From Helianthus annuus (lineage: Eukaryota > Streptophyta > Magnoliopsida > Asterales > Asteraceae): a stretch of 64,000 nt of DNA. The DNA is taken from contig NC_035435.2 of assembly GCF_002127325.2 (NCBI RefSeq), forward strand, positions 9,767,955-9,831,954, given 5' to 3'. This document shows, piece by piece, positions 43,188 to 52,756 of the stretch. Under the pieces are notes generated by a model that did not search any database, was not told the origin of the DNA, and was given only the letters and a program-made list of their open reading frames with translations. The first letter of the stretch is position 1, and the number at the start of each line of letters is the position of its first letter. Position numbers and translations under genes: made by a program.

Positions 43188-43729
43188 TAGCCAAACCTGC
43201 TCATCGACATGTTAGCCATCATTTTAAATAACATGTGGTTGTTATTGTTCTCATAGAAGTCGGGATTGGTCATCATTTGATTTGGTGGATTTAAGGAACT
43301 TGACGCATTGGAACGGTTCATGCCTTGACGAGGTGGGCGGAACGAGGGGTTAAAGGTGTTACCATACTGAAACATCTTATAAAATTTATGATAGAAATGA
43401 TAAAGATGTAGAAGAGATAGAGAGTCTTTGTGTTTGTGTGTTAGAAAATTTAGAAATCATGGGTATTTATAGCATTTTTTTAATTTAAAAGTTTTTTTTT
43501 TATTTTCGCAATGTTAACTCGTGGTTTAAACCACATGAGTCGGACCATGCAAGACCACTAGAAGAGGGGGGGGGGGTTCCCCTCGTGGTTCACCCATTCC
43601 ACGAACATTTCACATGCCACTACAGGTGACCTAAGCCCAAAATGTGACAACTACATGGGGGGGGGGGGGTGTGGGGGGGGGGGGTCCGCTTGTGGTTTGC
43701 AAACCACGTGACCATTATTCATGGTCTAA

Positions 43730-44329
43730 CTTTAAAAAAAAACGAAGTATCTAAATAGTAACTAGGTTTCGTAATTGTTCAATTTAACTCACCTTTCATT
43801 TGTAATTACAAAATTTCATAAATGGGGGAACAAATAATGATTTCAAAACAGCATATAAAAGGTTAAAGACCTGGTGGAAATTGTTGAAACTCAGATTTCT
43901 ATATCATGGTTTTCTCCATTTAAAATACCGTATTAGCTTTATGTATTAAAAATCTAACATGTAACACACAAAAGTATGCAAAACAAATGACAGATCATAA
44001 CAAGCTCGGATTTGGTGTTTAAGGATGTAGTGAATCGGTTTCCCCTTAAACCATATAAACTTTTTGTTGTTACAAATAAAATCGACGTGAAACATAAAAC
44101 TTGTGTTCATTACTTACTATACACTTAATAAAATAAAATAAAAGTATTTTTGTGGATGCCTAAAGATTTGTATTGTTGATTGAAGATGAAAGGGGAAATT
44201 GTGTTTTTGTTATTGTCTCACAAAATAACGCATCAATTACTTTTTACACTTCTTTTTCAAAACATATTTTAACCTTGCCATGTGTGTATATGTGTGAGTG
44301 TGTGTATTGATATTTAAAGATTATTAATT
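43730..44329. other. AT-rich spacer, nothing recognised
   Basis: No coding frame, terminal repeat or RNA gene seen. Confidence 0.7.
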
Positions 44330-44349
44330 AAATAAATAATTAGAAGAAT

Positions 44350-44563
44350 AACACTATAACCTAATGGCATCTTAAGAGCGATATAAGTCTTAGGGATCAT
44401 TAGGTCCTGAGTTCGATTCCTATAACTAGATTTACTGGGTTTACTCTTGAATTGATATATGGACATTATAGCCTAGTCAAGATGGATATGATCAGGTGAT
44501 TCCGCTAGTGACATGATAATTCCAATGGTCCGTCAGTGATCCAAATTTATCGTTCAAAATAAA
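44350..44563 (+). mobile_element. tRNA-derived SINE with L1-like tail
   Basis: A-box-like TAACCTAATGG (about 44357-44366) and B box GTTCGATTCC (44411-44420) give a polymerase III promoter. The 3' end CGTTCAAAATAAA resembles the GCCGTTCAAAA tail of the L1 elements at 4681-5424. The simple tail continues as TAAATAAATAAA at 45737, after a Helitron that inserted in it. Candidate TSD: AAATAAATAATTAGAAGAA (44330-44348) against a close match at 45738-45757. Confidence 0.65.
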
Positions 44564-44815
44564 TCTATACTATATAATAAAAGAAATCTGTTTTGGGACA
44601 CTTGTCATTCTCTCATTTAATTGATTAAAATTATTAATAATACTAATAATAATAATATTTAATCTAAATTAATACAAATTTTTATTATTAATAATATTTA
44701 ATCAAATCTAAAATCTAATCTAATACAAATTTTTATTATCAATAATATTTAATCAAATCTTTTCTACACGCCATTTATAAAGTTATTTAATAGAACATGA
44801 TTAACAATCACCGAA

Positions 44816-44888
<73 letters not shown>

Positions 44889-45736
44889 TAAACAAATCAA
44901 ACATGTCACGACCTTATCAGCATAAACACAACTCTCCACATGAAACATGTCACGTTCTATAAACCCAAATCAAGGGTTAGAATTGTCTTAGTAAAATTTA
45001 ATTATTTTAACCTTCATAGTTTATCTTAAAAGGTTAAATCCACTTAACTTAAATCAATATAAGCTAAGCATTCTTAGATGTATCAAGTGAGAAATAAAAT
45101 TATGCTTTATGAGAAATATAGTCTTTTAGAATTCGATTAACTAATTTGTTCAACAATCACTATATATTATCTTTATCATTCAGTACGGTTAACCGATTTA
45201 TCATCATATAACCTCCCACCTATTCAATCATATGATTTTTCAATCTTATATTAACTAAATAAATAAAGATTAATATTCAATCTTATCCTACTTTAAATAT
45301 AAAAAAATCCGTTAGTTCAGATTAATATTCAATCTTATCCTTCTTTAAATATAAAAAAATCCGTTAGTTTTTTTAAATATTTTTTTTATTATTTGGTATA
45401 TAAAATCATATTTATTTAACCCATGTAATACACGGGGTTTTTTAAAATATAACTCTTTTTTATTATTTGGTAAACAATATTACATTTATTTAACCCGTGT
45501 AATACAATGATTTTAAAAATATAATTTTTTTTATTATTTGGTGTATAATATTACATTTATTCAACTCGTACAATACATATGGTTCTTATAGATATAACTT
45601 ATTTTATTATTTAATATATAAAATTATATTTATTCAACCCGTGCAATAAAGGAGACTTTTAAAAAGATAATGTTTTATTATTTAGTATATAAAATTCATT
45701 TATTCAACCCGTGTAATACACGGGGTTATAACCTAG
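44564..45736 (+). mobile_element. Helitron 1 (1173 bp, non-autonomous)
   Basis: 5' TCTATACTATATAATAAAAG and 3' CTAG (45733-45736), with the hairpin CCGTG-TAATA-CACGG just upstream. Flanking A at 44563 and T at 45737 fit Helitron insertion between A and T. No coding. It contains a pure (AAT)n tract at 44815-44886 and about five diverged copies of the hairpin-bearing 3' terminal unit between 45400 and 45736. Confidence 0.85.
44815..44886 (+). repeat. (AAT)n microsatellite
   Basis: About 24 uninterrupted AAT units inside Helitron 1. Confidence 0.95.
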
Positions 45737-45757
45737 TAAATAAATAAATTAGAAAAA

Positions 45758-46137
45758 CGAAGACAAGACAAGGTGCATGGAAGCTTTTGAGTTCCTTGAA
45801 TTAGAGGCGTAGAATTGGAACTCAGATATTCCTTACTTGGGGACATATAGATATTCTTTCAATTTTAGTAGATTTATATGATTAATTTATTTATAAGCTT
45901 TTATAAAATAAAACTAGAATGATATATTCTCTGTCACACACATTTATGTATGCACAACCGTAACAGAAGTGGCATGGTGGATTGATACGAACCCCAATTT
46001 GAATATTATATGTATGTATAATTGGTATTATCATGTTAAAAATATAGAATGCTTTGGTATATGCCTTTCAATATGAACTTATTTATGTTAAGTTGATAAC
46101 TAGGTTTGGCCTAAGTATCATTTAGTTTATTTATAAA
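45758..46137. other. Spacer between Helitrons
   Basis: AT-rich, no supported feature. Confidence 0.65.
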
Positions 46138-46983
46138 CTAGGTTATAATCCTGTGTAATACACAGGTTAAGTAAAGAAAATCAAATAGTTAATAACGAAG
46201 ATTTAACAATTATAAAACGATATTTCAAGACGTTATTTTGATATCCGAACAAAATTTTGTGTCATGTAAGATCAAAACTTGTGATGTTTGTCAAGTTTAT
46301 AAATATGAAAGCATTTGAACCATTGATTAGAAGACAAACTGTATCATCGACTTTCTCATGAGTTTTAACAGTCATGTGAACATACATTTAATAACCCAAG
46401 TTTTATTTAAATGACAGTGGTCTTAATTTATTAGTTCTAAAAAATTGTTGAAATGTCCAGATTAGGCATATAGAAATTAGCCAATTAGATAAACTTATAG
46501 CCACAAAATAATATTAAAATTAATTAGATAAGTATAAATTATCGGTAATTATTAAATTATGTAACTTTAAAATTTAAATATTTGGACGTGAGTTACATCT
46601 TAAAAGGATGGTTGTTTTTGGATAAATTTATTAGTATGATAAATGTAGTTATTATTATTTTTGCATTTAAAATATATTAAATAAATAAATAATTTGTTAA
46701 GCAAAACATTCCCTCCACTCTCGTTATGAAAATGCTCGATATTTGTTTCAATTATTAAGATATAATTTCTAACCTAGTAATTAATATAAATAAATAATAA
46801 GATATTTTATGGAACTTTATCCGTAATTTCTTAAATGTTTGAATATATACTAAATTTAATAATTTAAATTAAATAATAATTATCTACAATTAAGTAAGAG
46901 AGAGAAGCGGGGAAACAAAAAGTAGATGATTTAGAATAATGACAAGTATCCTTCCATTGGTTTATTTTATTATATAGTATATA
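46138..46983 (-). mobile_element. Helitron 2 (minus strand)
   Basis: On the minus strand the 3' end is CTAG at 46141-46138, preceded by the hairpin CCTGTG-TATTA-CACAGG type, with T beyond it. The 5' end reads TATACTATATAATAAAAT, close to that of Helitron 1, but the first bases have drifted from TC. A Mutator-type MITE is inserted exactly at that 5' border. No coding. Confidence 0.7.
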
Positions 46984-47529
46984 GGGGAAGGTTCATTTGA
47001 GAAGAAATTTAACGTGAGAAGAAAACGAAGAAAGGGCATATTAGTAAAATGCTATTTAATTTATAACTCATATCATTAATTTTTCTCTCTTTAATTAATT
47101 AGTCAACTAATTATTAATTATCCTACATATAATCTACAATACCTACACATATCAAAATTTTCCTACATATACCCTACACATTATAGAATTTTATCCTAGA
47201 CAGTCGAAATTTATCCTACACACCTCGAAATATATCTTACATAACTCGTGATTTATTCTACACAACTAGTAATTTATTCTACACTTTAAATTAAGTTTTT
47301 TTTTTTAATTTGAAAAAAGTATATATTTTGAAAAGGTGTTACAAATTTAATTTAGCTAGTTATTAAAGGGGTAGAATACACATTAATGATTTATGTAAGT
47401 TTACCAATATACCCTTATATTAAAAATTAAATACAAATATTAAATGATGTAAAATGAAGCATTCTTATTGGTTGAAACTTCTTATTTTTTCTTCTTACAA
47501 AAGAATTCTTCTCATTTGAACCTTCCACA
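46984..47529. mobile_element. Mutator-type MITE with 9-bp TSD (546 bp)
   Basis: Terminal repeats GGGGAAGGTTCATTTGAGAAG and, inverted at the right, TGTGGAAGGTTCAAATGAGAAG. Perfect TSD TAGTATATA at 46975-46983 and 47530-47538. Internal sequence has repeated TCCTACATAT / TTATTCTACA motifs and no ORF. Confidence 0.85.
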
Positions 47530-47538
47530 TAGTATATA

Positions 47539-48257
47539 TTATATATATTTTGTTGATAAATGACGATAAATAGTAACTTTATTTTTATAATAATATATAC
47601 GTTTTTATTATTTTATATTTAATATAATAGTTTATTTTATTTTACTTTATTATTATTATACATGTTAAAAGCAAGTGTTGATGAATAGTGCTCAAAGATT
47701 TTTATAATATTATTTTTTTCAGTTATTTTATTACCTAATAGATTTTTAATTTTTAATTTTAATATTGTTTTTCAGTTTTAATTATTTTATTACTTAATTA
47801 TATTATTATATATATATATATATATATATCATAATTATTATTATATATAACATTTGGAGTGGGTTCTTATCTACAATACAAAATGAAGCACTTTTTTATG
47901 ACTTAATTAGCTCAAAGTGAATTGGAATGGTGGTTGTAGTGAGGGTGGTCTTTTTTGTCTTTTTTTTTGTATTTGTGTTGTTATTTTTTTTAATCTTTTA
48001 TTGAAGTTTACATTTTCAGTTCATTATATTTCTTTGTCTTACTCTTATTTTTGTAAGTTTTGTCTTTTTATTAAGTTAAAGGTTTCTCGCTATAAATCGA
48101 GTTCGTCTACGTTTTACACCAACTAACAACATTAGTTCGCATTTTTTTTGTCTACCTTTGACGTCACTTGATGGTATTAATTTGCGTTTTTTGTTTTACG
48201 ATTTTCTACGTTTTGGACGGTGTTTACTTACTCTTAGCACGGTTTTACGACCTACGC
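47539..48257. other. AT-rich region leading to a Helitron end
   Basis: No gene. An (AT)n tract at 47807-47829. The last 150 bases have the T-rich, ACGTTTT-containing composition that precedes Helitron 3' ends here. Confidence 0.6.
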
Positions 48258-48285
48258 TCCCGCAACGCGGAGGGTTAATTACTAG
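48258..48285 (+). mobile_element. Helitron 3' end
   Basis: The hairpin CCGC-AAC-GCGG is followed 11-12 bases later by CTAG (48282-48285) and T, the Helitron terminus. The 5' end belonging to it was not identified. Confidence 0.6.
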
Positions 48286-49039
48286 TTTATATAATTTTTA
48301 GTATGTTGTTTCGACGTGTCTGATTTTATTTACGTTTTGATGTAAAGTTTTTTTTTTCTAAAACTGAGTTTTTTGTGAGTGGTAATTCACAAGTAATCGT
48401 TAGCACAATGGTACATATTAATTTTTTTATATATTGATATTGTTACCCTTTTTGTCATTCCAATAATATAGTGTAATCGAATTCAGAATTAACGGGATGT
48501 GCTTATTTTATCTTCGTTTAACTAAACGTTTTGTTCAAAATCGAAATATTTTTTTTTGTTCTTTAGTATGATCAACCGAACTGGTACCCTGACGAAAACT
48601 TATACCTTTTTTTCTTACAATGAACTAAATCAATATTGTGCGAACAACTTCGGTAGCAATATATAGTATCTATTTTATATCGTAAACTATAGTGGGTATT
48701 GGGTTATTTTACCAGTTTAGTCCAAATGTTTTATTTTTCATCTGTGGGTCCAAAATGATTTCACCGTTGCCATTTTAGTCCACTGGGTTAACTGCATCCA
48801 TTATTTCTGTTAACGAGAAGGGCAATTCAGTCATTTAATAAATTTGGTTTACCTTTGAGTTAAATAACCAACTTTTTACATAGTATTTGTAAAATATTTC
48901 TCAGTTTTGTCAATATTTGATGTATAACCCTTTTTTAAGTATGATTTTGCAATGTTCTTTTATAAATACATATTCTATATTTTTTTTCTTTTATTGTATG
49001 TGTTGCAAGTACTATTCAATCTTTAGCCTTCTTCTTTTT

Positions 49040-50410
49040 GGTGTTTTGGTTAACATGTATCGTCATGGTCTGAACTTCGTCATGATTATACTTGATCCGC
49101 TAGCGCTTCAACAGGTACACACCTCTCCATATTATTTTTTAAAGGAATTATTCATATTCTTTTATCGTTTCTTCTAGAGAAATTTGTTCTTCTTTTTGTT
49201 GTTTTTTCAGGCTATACCGATATGTATGAATTGATTTATATGGATGAATAAGTTACAATCTTCATCTGTTACTCTTAAATTTGATGAAACTCATTCATGG
49301 TCTGTTGTTATCAAATTAATAGAAGATATATTCTACTTTACCGATGGATGGTGTGAGGTTTAAACTGCTTCGGCCATGAAGTTTTCTTCACAATATTCAA
49401 CTATGTTGGTGCTCGTACTTTCATGTTCAAACACTTCTCTCATGATCCTAATAAAGAGTATGAAAAATCATTTTGCAAAATAATTCATAATCCTTTACAA
49501 ATTCCTATGGTATGTAATTTTCTTATAGATGTCATTTTGAATTTACGTTTTATTACCCTTTATTATTATAGATGTAATTTTCTCTAGAGGTTCTACCGAA
49601 TACTTTTATTGCCAAACATTATCAATATTGTTTACCGGATAATTTAGTTATGCTTAATGTATCCGAGTTTCATCAAGGGAAGTCCGTATGAGGAAGATTG
49701 GTCCAAATTATTGTTTTGCTGATGGTTGGTTTAAATTTATAGAAGATCTTCGATTAAATCTTGGTGATATTCTGTGATTTCAAATCAAGGATGCGACACA
49801 TTTTAATATTATGATATTCAATAAACATGGTCGTCAACTTTTGTTAAACAACACTCCTTTGATTCAGCAAGAATACGAACATATTAGCAATGTCGAAGGT
49901 TATCTACAACTTAGTGACGATCCTAACAATCCCTTTTTTTTGCAATGACAGTAACTCATCAATTGATATTATATTATCTCGTTTTATCTTTAATTTTATT
50001 TATGTTTTACTGTTTTTAATTAATAAAATTTACGTTTTTTAATGTTGTTATCAAATGTAGATAAATTAATTACTGACTTAGGTGGTTTAGACGAGTTTTC
50101 TGAAATAACGATCAAAGTTCTTAAAGAAAATACTTGGATTAAGAATCTTCGTACAGAGAATATTGATGGTCAAACAAGGTTTGTCAATCGATTTCTCATG
50201 TTATTGATTACTTTTCAACGTATTTCTATATATTACTAATAAATTTTTTTCATATATTTTCTATACGATAGGTATGGTGTTGTTGGATGACATGATATAA
50301 TTGAAGCTTAACATATTTTGTTAGGTGATGATTGTTTTTTCAATTGGTCTAAAACGAATTCGAGGTTATTGGTTACGAAATTCCAGCAAGTAGAAGTATT
50401 AGAGTAATTT
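49040..50410 (+). pseudogene. B3-domain (REM-like) protein, decayed, three domains
   Basis: Readable plus-strand pieces with plausible GT..AG borders: a possible first exon ending at 49115 (YRHGLNFVMIILDPLALQQ); part A 49258-49509 (SSVTLKFDETHSWSVVIKLI, FYFTDGW, then after a shift VFFTIFNYVGARTFMFKHFS); part B 49588-49948 (LPNTFIAKHYQYCLPDNLVM, IGPNYCFADGWFKFIEDLRL, LGDIL, FNIMIFNKHGRQLL); part C 50061-50179 and part D 50272-50410 (ITIKVLKENTWIKNLRTENI, YGVVG, LLGDDCFFNWSK). The order 'GW..F..D..L..GD..F' is the B3 DNA-binding fold. Frameshifts and stops (49371, 49690, 49780, 50290, 50310 areas) make it non-functional. Confidence 0.65.
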
Positions 50411-50471
50411 TTTTTATCATGTATAGATTATAATAGAGCAAACGATTGATATAACCAGAAAACTTGTTAAG

Positions 50472-50657
50472 TTACATCAAAACAGAAGGTAGACGGGCAA
50501 CAAGCTGCGCCGCCAACCCTTTCTGAATTGCAAACCCCAACCTCCCGAACACAAACCCCTGCCCCCTTGGGGTCGAACAATTGCTGTGGATAACCCGTTG
50601 AACCCTAGTCAAGAAGTTGATGGCTTCTGGCGCTAGGGAGCCAAAAGCCAGAAACAC
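50472..50657 (-). pseudogene. Coding-like repeat (FAIQKGLAAQLVARL), unidentified
   Basis: A 61-residue minus-strand frame that looks protein-like: FGSLAPEAINFLTRVQRV and GFAIQKGLAAQLVARLPS. Base composition is more GC-rich than its surroundings. A second piece with the same core (FNQKGVAAQLIACL) lies on the minus strand at about 53490-53545. I do not know the function; a fragment of a dispersed gene or transposon protein is likely. Confidence 0.35.
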
Positions 50658-50856
50658 GTATTTCTTTCATTTACTTATCTTTTTGGTTTTGTTACATCTA
50701 TAGTACGATCCTTCGTTTTATTTTAATCTTTAACTTTAGATTTCCATAATAAGTTCACGCGTACAGTTTCTTAATGATCAATAACATAATTTTTTTTTCT
50801 AAAGTAACAAACATATCATTTTTCAACATCGCGAAATTTGCGGGTATTAACACTAG

Positions 50857-52200
50857 TACATATAATAAAGTATACCAATTTGAGACACATGACAATCATT
50901 GAGGCTATCTAGAATTCTATTTTCCCGCCTAAAACATAATCCCTTTAGTTTCATAGTTAATCCTAAATTAAAAAAAAAATCCTGATATCTCGGTAATAAA
51001 TAATCCTAAATTCAAAATTTTCCTTTTAGTTTTTAATCTTCATTGTTCTTACCCCTTATAGCGGTAAGCAATAATGTTCATTGAATTGCATCGCACCCGT
51101 CGGACATTTGGACTATTGTCACGTTACCTTCAGCCCTCTAGTTTTCTTCCAACTACGATCATAATCGAGGGGCTAAAGTAACAAAAATGTCATCGTAAGC
51201 TCTTAGTTTGGCATGAAATCTAATCGGCCGTAGGTTGGCTGGTTTTTCTTAAATATGCCTCTCGGAAAACATGTGCCCTAGCCGGTGGTCCTCCCCGCCC
51301 ACCCCGTGGGCTGCCCATGCGTGCGGAGTATCTCTCTCAGATGATAAGATAGCCATCTTCATCGAGTAACACCAAAGTTTTGTGGAATACGAATACAAAG
51401 CCACAAACTTTCAATAACCACTGTCATCGGGATAACAAAATCCAAAACCCAAAAGTTTCAAATACGAAAAATAACAATATCAAGGTAATAGCTTACATGC
51501 AGATTACCTCTCTCAGATGACAACACTAGTAAAAATCAAACTTAAAGAAAAAACCACAAAAAAAACTTACTAAAGTAAAACATCACACGCAGATAACCTC
51601 ACAAATGAGTTTTTACTCATCGTTACCGAAGCAAAATGGTGCAAACATCGATAATCAATCCAAAATCCCCCCCCTGCCCAAAAAGCAGATCCGATAACAA
51701 ACATCGCCGACCAGTAAAGCCATAAGGGTTAATCGGTGTAGCTGTAATAGCAACAATAAACAAAACTGCAGTCAAAACGTTTAGGGTTAACCGACATTTA
51801 GCTGGAAATCCAACAACAAAGAGTAAAAATACTTTAAACCGTAACGGGTTAACCATAGCCTTAACCAAACAAAAGAGCAAGAAGACACTGTGACATTGGT
51901 TGTGACTGGAGAAGAGGTCAGCTAGGTATCACCGTAGGAGTGATAGGTGGAGGGGCAGACCGTGAAAAGTACAAATGAGGGGCGAGGGGGGGGGGTTAGG
52001 GGAAACAAAATTACTACATCACAAAGCAAGGCATAACAACAATAAGCAAAAAAAGAAGTAAAGCATAAAGTACAACATAATAATGCATAACGAAGTTATA
52101 AATTAATAATAGTATATATAAACTCATATTTGCATTTAACTTTCCATGATTTTTTTAAAAAGTAATAACTCATGATTAAAACGACATCATCTTTACTTAT
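50857..52200. other. Spacer with possible Helitron 5' end, no gene
   Basis: Directly after the CTAG at 50853-50856, ATATAATAAAGTATACC and GAGACACATGACAATCA resemble the first 50 bases of Helitron 1, so another Helitron may start here. The rest is non-coding. GC-rich spots at 51270-51320 are not explained. Confidence 0.5.
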
Positions 52201-52552
52201 ACAAAGACCAATAAGTGAAATTATTATTCAACAAGTGCGGTACAAACTGATGGGAGCGAAGCTGAAAAATTGTGAAAATGTTCGAAGACTTTTAGGGGCC
52301 TGGGATATTAATGGTACAGAATTGCACGATGATGGCGGCTGATTTTCCTACGTAACTTTCAAGTTTTTTGAGTCTAGATTGGTAGTCTAGTGGTCGGCCG
52401 TTTGGTGGTTGTCTTTTTTGTTATGTTTTGTTTCTGGTTGTCACTTTCATAGGGCATGTCCTATGATTGAACTAGTGTAGGCTTTCTACACTACTTGTGT
52501 TTTTGGTTGTGAATATATAGAATCACCGGGGTAACCCTTTACCCAAAAAAAA
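52200..52552 (+). mobile_element. L1 LINE 3' UTR fragment with poly(A)
   Basis: The G/T-rich stretch ends ATCACCGGGGTAACCCTTTA followed by CCC and an A run (about 52544-52552), the usual end of an L1 class of plant LINE. No ORF2 sequence remains, so it is a strongly 5'-truncated copy; the left border is approximate. Confidence 0.6.
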
Positions 52553-52582
52553 AGACCAATATGGAGGAGGGGTGAGTAGGCG

Positions 52583-52748
52583 CAGTGGCGGATCTAGGAT
52601 TCCGACCAAGCGGTAACGTTTTATAAATAGGCGGTAACGAAATCGAAAAAACGTGAAATTTTTCCAAAATTTACACTAAAAACGTCAAAAATTTTCCGAC
52701 CAAGCGGTAGCGGAGGCTACCCCTTGTTCCTATATACATCCGCCCCTG
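52583..52748. mobile_element. hAT MITE with perfect 8-bp TSD (166 bp)
   Basis: Terminal repeats CAGTGGCGGAT and CAGGGGCGGAT (10 of 11 match). TSD AGTAGGCG at 52575-52582 and 52749-52756. Internal direct repeats of CCGACCAAGCGGTA. No ORF. Confidence 0.9.
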
Positions 52749-52756
52749 AGTAGGCG

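Larger units (their letters stand above)
41134..43375 (-). pseudogene. Harbinger ORF1: Myb/SANT-like DNA-binding protein, broken
   Basis: Pieces in order on the minus strand: N-terminus 43375-43181 (MFQYGNTFNPSFRPPRQGMN, Asn-rich), a CACTA-like insertion, a linker, then the Myb/SANT-like domain (WTPVEELTLTRSWLDIAEDP) ending about 41920. A GTATGT splice donor follows, and the next exon begins near 41825 (NYQKENIFWARI), continues with YNAIYAITWSARDSGQDD and AYLKQWKLLRKSSKWH, and after a frameshift near 41480 the C-terminus (VGVNIDLNESDN, a Gln/Arg-rich helix). A stop near 42050 also breaks it. ORF1 normally binds the element ends and partners the transposase. This layout is also found in plant proteins annotated as NAM-associated. 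Confidence 0.78.
40820..43726 (-). mobile_element. PIF/Harbinger element with Myb-like ORF only
   Basis: Terminal repeats GATCATGTGTAGTGG (40820) and, inverted, GACCATGAATAATGG (43726), flanked by TAA on both sides (40817-40819, 43727-43729), the TWA target of Harbinger elements. It carries the Myb/SANT-like ORF1 on the minus strand but no DDE transposase. The right subterminal region has three long G runs (43566-43576, 43657-43669, 43673-43684). Confidence 0.75.
48286..50856 (+). mobile_element. Probable Helitron carrying a B3-like pseudogene
   Basis: A second terminus of the same kind lies at its right end: CGCGAAATTTGCG hairpin, then CTAG at 50853-50856 followed by T. The segment between the two ends holds a decayed B3-domain gene and a short coding-like repeat. 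A 5' TC terminus was not fixed, so the left border is a guess. If right, the gene pieces were captured by the Helitron. Confidence 0.5.

Noticed and set aside
44815..44886. Regular repeat considered as a CRISPR-like array
   Set aside because: It is a plain (AAT)n microsatellite with no spacers, in a plant genome.
47917..48126. Phe/Cys-rich frame of 69 codons
   Set aside because: T-rich Helitron sequence; no conserved motif.
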